A stretch of DNA of 36,196 bases. Origin: Proteobacteria bacterium UBA664. GTDB taxonomy: Bacteria > Pseudomonadota > Gammaproteobacteria > UBA7966. Each line of letters starts with the position of its first letter. The first letter of the stretch is position 1. Shown piece after piece: positions 7,878 to 15,289 of this stretch. Under the pieces are notes generated by a model that saw nothing but the letters and a program-made list of their open reading frames with translations, was not told the origin of the DNA and ran no database searches. A program made the position numbers and the translations under genes. The stretch lies in the NCBI GenBank assembly GCA_002299125.1, contig DBNU01000097.1, positions 1 to 36,196 of the forward strand, given 5' to 3'.

Positions 7878-9797
7878 ATGACTGAACTCATTCAGGTCAC
7901 GAGGCAAGGGAGCGGCCCGCTCAGACTGCTGAATGATGCAGCCGATAGCGGCAAGCTGGCTGCGATGCTCAGACAGTTTGGGATTCTGGCGGGAATCGCG
8001 GCAGCGGTTGCGCTCGGGACCTGGGTGGTCCTTTGGTCCCAGAGCCCAACCTACAGCCTGCTATACGGGAACCTCTCTGACCGGGACATCACTCAGGTGA
8101 TGGATGCCCTGCAGGGGAATGGCACCGATTATCGCGTCGATCAGGTCTCGGGAGCCATTCTGGTCCGGTCCACACAGGTGCATGATATTCGGCTGAAGCT
8201 GGCGGCAGCGGGCCTCCCGGAAAGCAATAGCAAAGGCTTCGAGGTGCTGCAGGAGCAGTCGGGGTTTGGCACGTCCCAGTTCATCGAGACCATGCGCTAT
8301 CAGCACGCACTCGAGTCGGAGCTGGCGAGAACGGTCGGCCAGATGAATGGTGTGCGTGGTGCGCGGGTGCATCTGGCCTTGCCCAAGCAGAGTGCATTCC
8401 TGCGAGAGCGCAAGGCACCGAGCGCATCAGTGCTGCTGGATCTGCATGCAGGAAGGACCCTTGAGAAGGGCCAGGTGGCAGCGATTCTTCACCTCGTGGC
8501 CTCCGCTGTTCCAAATCTGCCGTTGTCTGGAGTCACCGTTGTCGACCAGCGCGGCAAGCTGCTCTCGGAGGACGATTCGACGGGCCTTGGGCATAGCGAA
8601 CGGCAGCTTGAGTATGTGCGCACACTGGAGCAGCGGCATGTTCGTGCCATTACTGCGCTTCTGGAGCGGATCGCTGGTGCAGATGCAGTGCATGTGGAGG
8701 TCGCTGCCGATCTCGACTTCACTCGCAGCGAACAGACCAGTGAGACCTTCAACCCGGACTTGAGGACGGTGCGGAGTGAACAGACCACCGAGGAGCGACG
8801 CATCGGCAGCGGTGCTGTCGGTATTCCCGGTGCGCTCAGCAACCAGCCTCCAGGCACCGGGACGGTGCCTGAATCCACCGCCGCGAACGCTGCAGATCCA
8901 GCAGCGAGTCAGGCCCCTCCAGCACCAGATGGAACGATCCCGCCCCCAGCAGTCCCGGATCCGGGTGCAGCTACGACTACTGGAGCACCGGCAGTGGCAG
9001 CGGCAACGGCAACGGCGGCTGAGCGCAGCCCCGAGTCCTCGAAAACGCAGCAGATGAGAAACTATGAAGTCGACCGGACCATTGCACATTCGAGTTCGTC
9101 CACTGGCCAGCTTCGGCGTCTGTCTGTCGCGGTACTGATCAGAAATCGTGTCGTCACTGATGCCGAGGGGATCGCCGCGGCCAAGCCCTGGACTGGAGAG
9201 GAACTGCAGAACTTCGAGGCCTTGGCACGCCGAGCCGTCGGCTTCGATGAGTCCAGAGGAGACTCTATCAGCATCACGACCGCAGACCTGGTAGCACCTG
9301 CTACGCTGGAGCCTCTGCCCGCTCAGCCACTATGGGAGCAGGCGTGGATTTGGGATGCGTCACGACAGCTCGCGGGAGCCTCCTTCGCGTTGCTCGTTCT
9401 TTTTGGGGTCCTGCGCCCGGCCATTAAATCGCTCACCGTTAACCCTGAGTCCGCTGCCGATGCTGCGTCAACCTCAACCGTGGCTGCCATGGAGAAGGAC
9501 GAGGCAGGCATGACAGTTCTCCGCCTACCGGATGGCCGTTCCCTGACCGTCGATCTGACGGGCCTTGATCAGGGGAAAACGGTGCAGGTTGTGTCCGTCC
9601 CGGGCAGCGACTCACGTGCGCTGGTTGTGGCGAATGCAGCGGGCGGTACCACCAACGGTAGTGCGGACGGCGCTGCCGGAGAGGGACTACCGCCTGACGA
9701 ACTCGAGCTGGCTCTGCAGAAGGTAAGGGACATGGTCATCAATGATGCGAGGCTTGCAGCGCTCATCTTGCGCCGCTGGGTGGAGGCCGGGGAATGA
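7878..9797 (+). CDS. fliF: Flagellar MS-ring protein FliF
   Basis: FliF builds the MS ring in the inner membrane, the base on which the switch and export gate assemble. The 639-residue product has a first membrane helix (about 34-53), ring-building motifs (YGNLSDRDITQVMDAL; RVHLALPKQSAFLRERKAPSASV cut here to its core ALPKQSAF), a second membrane helix (about 498-514) and a cytoplasmic tail ending INDARLAALILRRWVEAG that binds FliG. It is longer than the usual roughly 550-570 residues because of a Pro/Ala/Thr-rich segment (about 315-390) in the periplasmic beta-collar region. The stop overlaps the fliG start by four bases. Confidence 0.96.
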   Translation: MTELIQVTRQGSGPLRLLNDAADSGKLAAMLRQFGILAGIAAAVALGTWVVLWSQSPTYSLLYGNLSDRDITQVMDALQGNGTDYRVDQVSGAILVRSTQVHDIRLKLAAAGLPESNSKGFEVLQEQSGFGTSQFIETMRYQHALESELARTVGQMNGVRGARVHLALPKQSAFLRERKAPSASVLLDLHAGRTLEKGQVAAILHLVASAVPNLPLSGVTVVDQRGKLLSEDDSTGLGHSERQLEYVRTLEQRHVRAITALLERIAGADAVHVEVAADLDFTRSEQTSETFNPDLRTVRSEQTTEERRIGSGAVGIPGALSNQPPGTGTVPESTAANAADPAASQAPPAPDGTIPPPAVPDPGAATTTGAPAVAAATATAAERSPESSKTQQMRNYEVDRTIAHSSSSTGQLRRLSVAVLIRNRVVTDAEGIAAAKPWTGEELQNFEALARRAVGFDESRGDSISITTADLVAPATLEPLPAQPLWEQAWIWDASRQLAGASFALLVLFGVLRPAIKSLTVNPESAADAASTSTVAAMEKDEAGMTVLRLPDGRSLTVDLTGLDQGKTVQVVSVPGSDSRALVVANAAGGTTNGSADGAAGEGLPPDELELALQKVRDMVINDARLAALILRRWVEAGE

Positions 9798-10801
9798 CCG
9801 ATGCAGCCAGTCTGAATGGAACTGATCGCGCTGCGGTCCTGTTGCTCGCCTTGGGCGAAATCACCGCCGCGGAGATCCTCAAGCACCTTGGCCCGAAGGA
9901 GGTGCAGAAGGTCGGTGTGGCGATGTCGGCCGTGCATGGTATGCCAAAGCAGACCATTCACGATGTGCTCAAAATGTTCATCGCCGACATGGAAGGGCAG
10001 ACAGCGCTTGGTGTTGGCAACGATGACTTCATCCGATCGGTTCTGGTGCAGGCACTCGGAGAGGACAAGGCCGGGGGCATGATCGACCGCATCCTGATGG
10101 GCGGGCACACCAAGGGTCTCGATTCGCTCAAGTGGATGGACGGACGCAGCGTTTTCGACATCGTGCGGCTGGAGCATCCTCAGGTGATCTCGATCGTGCT
10201 TTCCTATCTCGATAGCGATCAGGCAGCAGAGGTGCTGGGATTCTTCCCCGAGCGGGTAAGGGCCGATGTGCTCATGCGAATCGCAACCTTGGAGGGAGTC
10301 CAGCCGGCAGCCATGGCTGAGCTGAACGAGACCCTGGAGCGGCAATTGCGCGGGGGAGGAGCACTCAAGCAATCCAGCATGGGGGGAGTGAAGGCCGCGG
10401 CAAATATCCTGAATTTCATGGATTCGAGTGCAGAGCAGGCGGTCATGGATCTAGTCAAGGCAGCGGATTCCGAGCTTGGTCAGAAGATTCAGGATCTGAT
10501 GTTCGTGTTTGATAACCTCGAGCAGGTAGATGACCGTGGCATCCAGACCCTCTTGCGGGAGGTGTCGACCGATCAGTTGGTGCTTGCACTCAAAGGTGCG
10601 GAGGAGGGAGTCAAGCTCAAGATATTCAAGAATATGTCTCAGCGCGCCTCCGCGATGCTGCAGGAAGAGCTTGAGAACAAGGGGCCAGTACGGCTGTCGG
10701 AGGTCGAAACTGCGCAGAAGGAAATACTGTCCACGGCGAGGCGGTTGGCCGATGAGGGTCAGATCATGCTGGGCGGCGCAGGCGGAGAGCAGATGCTCTG
10801 A
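9794..10801 (+). CDS. fliG: Flagellar motor switch protein FliG
   Basis: FliG is the rotor protein that takes torque from the stators and links FliF to FliM. The 335-residue product is full length. The N-terminal FliF-binding part (RAAVLLLALGE...ILKHLGPKEVQKVG), the middle FliM-binding EHPQ motif (RLEHPQVISIVL), and the C-terminal torque helix region (FVFDNLEQVDDRGIQTLL, with the conserved acidic and basic residues) are visible. Its ATG overlaps the fliF stop (ATGA), so the two are probably coupled. A short 6-base-pair hairpin (10800-10816) spans the stop codon but has no U-run. Confidence 0.96.
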   Translation: MTDAASLNGTDRAAVLLLALGEITAAEILKHLGPKEVQKVGVAMSAVHGMPKQTIHDVLKMFIADMEGQTALGVGNDDFIRSVLVQALGEDKAGGMIDRILMGGHTKGLDSLKWMDGRSVFDIVRLEHPQVISIVLSYLDSDQAAEVLGFFPERVRADVLMRIATLEGVQPAAMAELNETLERQLRGGGALKQSSMGGVKAAANILNFMDSSAEQAVMDLVKAADSELGQKIQDLMFVFDNLEQVDDRGIQTLLREVSTDQLVLALKGAEEGVKLKIFKNMSQRASAMLQEELENKGPVRLSEVETAQKEILSTARRLADEGQIMLGGAGGEQML

Positions 10802-10913
10802 AGCCACTTGGGCTTCCGAAGAGCAGTCAGTCGATACTGCTCGCATCTTCCTATCAGTCGGTGCAGCCTGTTCAATTCGAAGTGCACTCTGTCAACGATG
10901 AGAAGAATGACCC

Positions 10914-11612
10914 ATGCTGGGTAGCGCGCCATCTCTCCCTCCCCATGACAGGGACCTACGAAGCCCCGGTGATTTCATGGACCCGGTCCAGCCATGGCAG
11001 CCGCCTGTAATCCAGAGCGTCAGTGAAGACATCGAGATTCCGGAGCCACCCCCCCTTCCGACGGCTGAAGAGCTTGCGGCCATTCTCCACGCCGCGCAGA
11101 CCGAGGGCTATGACACGGGTTATGCGAAGGGTTATGACGAGGGTAAATCTATCGCCCTCGCGAAGGGAGAGGAGGAGCAACGCGAGCTGGGTACACAGTT
11201 GCTTTCGCTCATGGAGATGGTGGGGCGTCCCCTCGACAAACTGGATGAAAGGGTGGTTCTCGAGCTGGTGGATCTGGCGATCGCCATAGCGAAACAGATC
11301 ATTCGACGAGAGCTTCGTACCAGTCCAGGTGAAGTAGTTGCTGTTGTTCGCGAAGCGCTTGGTCACCTGCCGATGGCAGCGCGCGAGCGCAAGATGCATT
11401 TGCATCCTGAGGATATCCCGCTCGTCCGGAATGCGCTGAGCCTCGCCGAGAGCGAGCATGGATGGTTGTTGCAGGCGGACCCTCTTGTGACACGAGGGGG
11501 CTGCTTGATTGAGACCGAAAGCTCCTACATCGACGCCAGTGTCGAATCACGGATTGCTGCTGTTGTTCGGGATCTCCTGGGCGGAGAGCGGGAAGAAGAC
11601 AATGCGGCGTGA
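10914..11612 (+). CDS. fliH: Flagellar export apparatus protein FliH
   Basis: FliH is the dimeric stalk that binds the FliI ATPase and docks it at the switch and export gate. The 232-residue product has a Pro-rich N-terminus with WQPP, a helical stretch with G-x-x-x-G spacing (AQTEGYDTGYAKGYDEGK, typical GxxxG of FliH), and a C-terminal domain (VELVDLAIAIAKQIIRREL; LHPEDIPLV) like V-type ATPase E subunits. The ATG at 10914 has a modest GAGAAG upstream; the ATG at 10977 is an alternative but lacks a ribosome site and would lose part of the N-terminal motif. It overlaps fliI by 11 bases. Confidence 0.9.
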   Translation: MLGSAPSLPPHDRDLRSPGDFMDPVQPWQPPVIQSVSEDIEIPEPPPLPTAEELAAILHAAQTEGYDTGYAKGYDEGKSIALAKGEEEQRELGTQLLSLMEMVGRPLDKLDERVVLELVDLAIAIAKQIIRRELRTSPGEVVAVVREALGHLPMAARERKMHLHPEDIPLVRNALSLAESEHGWLLQADPLVTRGGCLIETESSYIDASVESRIAAVVRDLLGGEREEDNAA

Positions 11613-12951
11613 CCGCGGCGCCGTTGCAGCGCAATGGGCTGCAAAGTTGCGCGAACATACCGCGCGGCTCACGGGCCAGCGCGCCTTGCAGGTCGAGGGC
11701 AAACTCGTGCGCATGGTTGGCCTCACCTTGGAGGCGGTGGGTGTCCGCGCGGCAGTCGGTGATCGTTGCGCAGTATCGGTCGGCTCACAGCGATTCATCG
11801 AGGCGGAGGTTGTTGGCTTCGCCGGAGATCGTCTCTATCTCATGCCCACCGGGCGTCCAGATGGCCTCCAACCCGGTGCTCGCGTCATTCCACAAGGGCA
11901 AGGGGCTGATGTACCGGTCGGTGTCGAACTGTTGGGGCGCGTACTCGACGGCAGTGGGCGGCCAATTGACGACCTTGGCCCTTTGCGAGCGAGTACACGC
12001 GCCTCACTTGCCGGTTTCAGCGTCAACCCCCTTGCCCGCCAGCCCATTGACGAGCCTCTGGATGTCGGGGTGCGTGCCATCAATTCGCTGCTGACTGTCG
12101 GCAAGGGTCAGCGAGTGGGCCTTTTCGCGCCCGCCGGCGTTGGCAAGAGCGTTCTGCTGGGGATGATTGCTCGCTATACCGGCGCAGATGTGATCGTGGT
12201 CGGTCTCGTGGGAGAGCGGGGTCGGGAAGTCAAGGAATTCATCGAGCACAACCTGGGACAGGAAGGCATGGCCCGGTCAGTAGTCGTGGCAACTCCAGCC
12301 GATCTGCCTCCCTTGATGCGGGTACACGGAGCGGCCACCGCGACCGCCATTGCTGAGTATTTTCGTGATCAGGGCAAGGACGTCCTGCTCCTCATGGATT
12401 CACTGACACGCTACTGTCAGGCGCAGCGCGAGATTGCGCTCACCATTGGTGAGCCGCCTGCGACACGAGGGTTCCCTCCTTCTGTTTTTGCGCGCCTGCC
12501 GCAGCTTGTTGAGCGAGCGGGCCCCGGGAGTCATGGCCATGGTTCCATCACTGCGATCTATACCGTTCTCTGTGAGGGCGAAGATGCCGATGATCCAATC
12601 GCTGAGGCCGCACGTGCGATCCTCGATGGGCATATTGTCCTTTCGCGCAGGCTTGCGGAAAGCGGACATTTCCCAGCAATCGATATTGAGGCATCGATCA
12701 GTCGGGTGATGCACCAGGTTACCGCCGAGCCACAGCTGCAAGCGGCGCGAAATTTCCGGCAGTCATTTCATCTGGTCGAGAGCAATCGGGATCTCGTCAA
12801 TGTCGGGGCATATCGCTCAGGTACAAACCCTGAGCTGGACCGGGCCCTGAGTCGACACCCTTTGCTACAGGCATTCCTACGACAGGGCATGCATGAGGAC
12901 GTACCGCTACAGCTATCGGTCGAGCAGCTCCAAGCCTGTCTTCAGGTCTAG
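11602..12951 (+). CDS. fliI: Flagellum-specific ATPase FliI
   Basis: FliI is the hexameric ATPase of the flagellar type III export system and resembles the F1 beta subunit. In the 449-residue product the P-loop is APAGVGKS (176-183, Lys182), where many homologues have AGSGVGKS or AGTGVGKS; it still fits the A-x4-G-K-S rule. Also present are VGERGREVKEF (catalytic Glu), Walker B LLLMDSLTRYCQAQREI and GEPPATRGFPPSVFA. The ATG at 11602 lies inside the end of fliH (11-base overlap) and gives the normal length; in-frame starts further upstream fall within fliH. Confidence 0.96.
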   Translation: MRRDRGAVAAQWAAKLREHTARLTGQRALQVEGKLVRMVGLTLEAVGVRAAVGDRCAVSVGSQRFIEAEVVGFAGDRLYLMPTGRPDGLQPGARVIPQGQGADVPVGVELLGRVLDGSGRPIDDLGPLRASTRASLAGFSVNPLARQPIDEPLDVGVRAINSLLTVGKGQRVGLFAPAGVGKSVLLGMIARYTGADVIVVGLVGERGREVKEFIEHNLGQEGMARSVVVATPADLPPLMRVHGAATATAIAEYFRDQGKDVLLLMDSLTRYCQAQREIALTIGEPPATRGFPPSVFARLPQLVERAGPGSHGHGSITAIYTVLCEGEDADDPIAEAARAILDGHIVLSRRLAESGHFPAIDIEASISRVMHQVTAEPQLQAARNFRQSFHLVESNRDLVNVGAYRSGTNPELDRALSRHPLLQAFLRQGMHEDVPLQLSVEQLQACLQV

Positions 12952-12987
12952 TCATTATGCGCAGCAATGCCCTCTAGGGAGTAGGAG

Positions 12988-13422
12988 ATGACTCGTTCCG
13001 ATCGATTGCTGCGTCTTTCATCCATTGTCGAGGTAGAGGAGAAGGCGCGCGCGCGACGCCTCGAGGCACTGGCCGCGGAAATTTCACACCAATCGGGGCA
13101 ACTGGATCTGTTGCGGCGCTATCGCCAAGAGACTGCCGAACAACTCGCTGTGGGCAGGGTCGGGGAATCCTTCTCCGTACGGGCACTTCAGGACCAACAG
13201 GGCTATCTGGCAGCCCTCGATCGTGCAATAGGGCAGGGCGAGCAGCGCCGCGTGCAACTCCAGGCGGAGTTGGAGCGTTTACGTGAGGCGTGGCGGGTCG
13301 TGCGGCGGCGTGTGCAGGGGATCGATCAAGTCGCTGAAAGGGCCCGCTGTGATGAGGATCGGCAGATACGTCGCAAGGAGCAGGTCGTGCTGGATGACTA
13401 TCCGCGCAGGAATGCGGACTGA
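12988..13422 (+). CDS. fliJ: Flagellar export chaperone FliJ
   Basis: FliJ is a small coiled-coil protein that sits in the FliI ring like the gamma subunit of F1 and links it to FlhA. The 144-residue product is almost entirely charged heptad-like helix (R/E/L/A/Q-rich), with the usual first helix RLLRLSSIVEVEEKARARRLE cut here to its core VEEKARARRLE and a basic C-terminus (RRKEQ). GTAGGAG is directly before the ATG. It is the last gene of the fliEFGHIJ run; its stop lies 46 bases from the end of a convergent metabolic gene. Confidence 0.9.
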   Translation: MTRSDRLLRLSSIVEVEEKARARRLEALAAEISHQSGQLDLLRRYRQETAEQLAVGRVGESFSVRALQDQQGYLAALDRAIGQGEQRRVQLQAELERLREAWRVVRRRVQGIDQVAERARCDEDRQIRRKEQVVLDDYPRRNAD

Positions 13423-13468
13423 AGCGTCGGCCAGTCGATTTCTCACTGCTGCAGGCGGCTGTTCGACA

Positions 13469-14914
13469 TCACTGCCCCTGACCCAGCGAATACCCGGGCT
13501 TGCCATCGAATTCATAGAGATGCTCTGTCTTGATGAAATCCATGCCTGCATCGGTTATCCGCGCAAGCAGAGCGACGATATCCGCATGTGTGGCGCAATC
13601 TCCGCTCGCCATGTAGCGTCCACGCCAATGGTCGGTACGGAAGGTTTCCGGGAAGCCTCCAGGCCATACCTTGACACCGCGATTGGTGATGAGCTGGAGC
13701 TTCAGCCGATCGGTACTGAGCGGGGCCAGTAGCCGTGCCAGCTCATCGGGTTGCGTGCCACGCCAATTGAAGAACACGTCGATCCCGACCAGTACCCGAC
13801 GGGCCGGATGGGGGTTTCTCACCATCGGCGGCACCATAGGTTTTTTGCTGGCCTCGCCGAAGCGCGCCGGGCGCAATCGATCGGGGGATTGTCCCAGTCT
13901 GGCAATTACCGCGTCTGCGAACGCATCAGTGCCGACCTTCTCGTTGCTTACGCGCGGATCATGGACGTCTGCGGTATGGATCCCATCCTCCAGCGTGCTG
14001 AGCCAGGCATTCTTGATGCGGGCAGCCGGTTCTGGTTGCCCGATGTGTACCAGCATCATGATTGCGGCTTGCAACAGGCCAGACGGGTTTGCTATCCCCT
14101 TACCGGCGATGTCCGGAGCACTCCCATGAATGGCCTCGAACATCGCGCAGTCGTCGCCCAAATTGGCGGAGCCGGCAAGTCCGACCGATCCAGAGACTTC
14201 CGCGGCAATGTCGGAGAGTATGTCGCCGTAGAGATTCGGTGCCAGTATGACATCGAAGCGCTCGGGCATCTGCGCGAGTCGTGCGGCACCGATGTCCACG
14301 ATCATGTGTTCTTTTGTCAGCTCTGGGTATTCCTCACCGATCTCATCGAAGAGTCGATGGAACAACCCATCGGTGATCTTCATGATGTTGTCCTTCGATA
14401 TGCAGGTCACTTTCTTGCGCGCGTTCCTGCGGGCAAACTCGAAGGCATAACGCACTATCCGCTCGGTTCCGGGGTGTGAGATCAGCTTGAGGGCCATCGT
14501 GACCTCTTCGGTCTGTTGATACTCGATGCCGGCGTAGAGGTCTTCCTCGTTCTCGCGCACGATCACCAGATCGATGGCCTTGTGCTTGGTGGTGATGAAT
14601 GGCTCGTAGCTTTGTACCGGTCGGACGTTGGCATACAGGCCCAGTGTCTTGCGTACGGTGACATTGAGACTTTTGTAGCCGCCGCCCTGTGGCGTGGTGA
14701 TGGGGGCCTTCAGGAAGATCCGTGTGCGCCTCAGGCTGGCCCAGGATGCGTCTTCGATTCCGCTGGTCTCGCCGCGCAGGTAGACGCTCTTGCCGATTTC
14801 GATGGATTCCGTTGCCAGCGACGCGCCCCCTGCCTCAAGGATCCGGAGGACGGCATGCATGATCTCGGGCCCGATGCCATCACCGTAGGCAATCGTGATT
14901 GGGGTGGCGGTCAT
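13469..14914 (-). CDS. Isocitrate dehydrogenase, long type with C-terminal domain
   Basis: A 481-residue beta-decarboxylating dehydrogenase that would convert isocitrate to 2-oxoglutarate in the TCA cycle. The substrate site is intact: Ser82, Asn84 and Arg88 in KSLNVTVRKTLGLYANVRP, REN at 120, Tyr128, Lys174 (SKDN) and the metal Asp residues in LYGDILSD (231, 235). The core ends near 345 and about 135 extra residues follow, as in the Thermus/Rickettsia-type enzymes of 480-500 residues. The cofactor loop is HGSAPDIAGKGIANPSG: Asp268, Ile269 and Ala275 match the NAD-using pattern, not the Lys/Tyr/Val of NADP enzymes such as E. coli Icd. AAAGGAG lies upstream on its strand. It interrupts the flagellar cluster in antisense and is convergent with fliJ. 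Confidence 0.93.
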   Translation of the reverse strand: MTATPITIAYGDGIGPEIMHAVLRILEAGGASLATESIEIGKSVYLRGETSGIEDASWASLRRTRIFLKAPITTPQGGGYKSLNVTVRKTLGLYANVRPVQSYEPFITTKHKAIDLVIVRENEEDLYAGIEYQQTEEVTMALKLISHPGTERIVRYAFEFARRNARKKVTCISKDNIMKITDGLFHRLFDEIGEEYPELTKEHMIVDIGAARLAQMPERFDVILAPNLYGDILSDIAAEVSGSVGLAGSANLGDDCAMFEAIHGSAPDIAGKGIANPSGLLQAAIMMLVHIGQPEPAARIKNAWLSTLEDGIHTADVHDPRVSNEKVGTDAFADAVIARLGQSPDRLRPARFGEASKKPMVPPMVRNPHPARRVLVGIDVFFNWRGTQPDELARLLAPLSTDRLKLQLITNRGVKVWPGGFPETFRTDHWRGRYMASGDCATHADIVALLARITDAGMDFIKTEHLYEFDGKPGYSLGQGQ

Positions 14915-15092
14915 GAGCGGGCTCCTTTGGTTTTGTCGTTTCGGATGACTGGCGCAGGGCCCGCGTGCGCTGGCGGGCTTTGGGCGCGCATATCGCGGGT
15001 GGATTGTGGGTTATCCGTGCGCGTTCGTCCTTGACCGTGACCGAGGACGTGGGTGCCCCATGCACACTCCGTTTGGGCGAATTCCGGTGTAT

Positions 15093-15112
15093 TGCTTGAG
15101 CGCGCTCAAGCA
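15093..15112. promoter_or_regulatory. 20-base perfect palindrome, possible operator
   Basis: TGCTTGAGCGCGCTCAAGCA is identical to its own reverse complement over 20 bases. It lies 179 bases upstream of the idh start and 115 bases upstream of the fliK -24 element. The absence of a loop favours a dimeric protein-binding site over an RNA hairpin. I do not recognise the regulator. Confidence 0.45.
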
Positions 15113-15148
15113 GCAGACGGGCTGAGCCGAGGTGCACTTGACTTGACT

Positions 15149-15169
15149 CGCCGGCGTGTGGCGCCGGCG
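15149..15169. repeat. GC hairpin with repeated self-complementary octamer
   Basis: CGCCGGCG occurs twice (15149-15156 and 15162-15169) separated by TGTGG. Since the octamer is its own reverse complement, the two copies are both direct and inverted repeats and can form an 8-base-pair stem. No U-run follows. Function unknown; it lies between the palindrome at 15093 and the fliK promoter. Confidence 0.4.
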
Positions 15170-15226
15170 CTCAGAGAGACTCGGTATGGGTCTCGACGCG
15201 GCGGACACGGTCTTGTGGCTGTTGCT

Positions 15227-15242
15227 TGGCGCATTCTTTGCT
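15227..15242 (+). promoter_or_regulatory. Sigma-54 promoter for fliK
   Basis: TGGCGC-N5-TTGCT, with GG at 15228-15229 and GC at 15240-15241, spaced by exactly 10 bases. Predicted start is near 15253, giving a leader of about 37 bases before the GTG start of fliK at 15290. Confidence 0.8.
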
Positions 15243-15289
15243 GATTTTCAGCTTAGGTTGGTCTGCCCCCGAGCAAACGAGGATTCCCC

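Larger units (their letters stand above)
14915..15289. other. 375-base divergent intergenic region between idh and fliK
   Basis: This region must hold the leftward promoter for idh and the rightward one for fliK. Seen here: a GC hairpin-like pair (14959-14964 with 14973-14978), a 20-base perfect palindrome (15093-15112), a second hairpin (15149-15169) and a strong sigma-54 promoter for fliK (15227-15242). I could not identify a convincing -35/-10 pair for idh. No coding frame in it looks real. Confidence 0.7.

Noticed and set aside
10800..10816. GAAGCC-ACTTG-GGCTTC hairpin at the fliG stop as a terminator
   Set aside because: Only 6 base pairs, no U-run, and the same operon continues with fliH.
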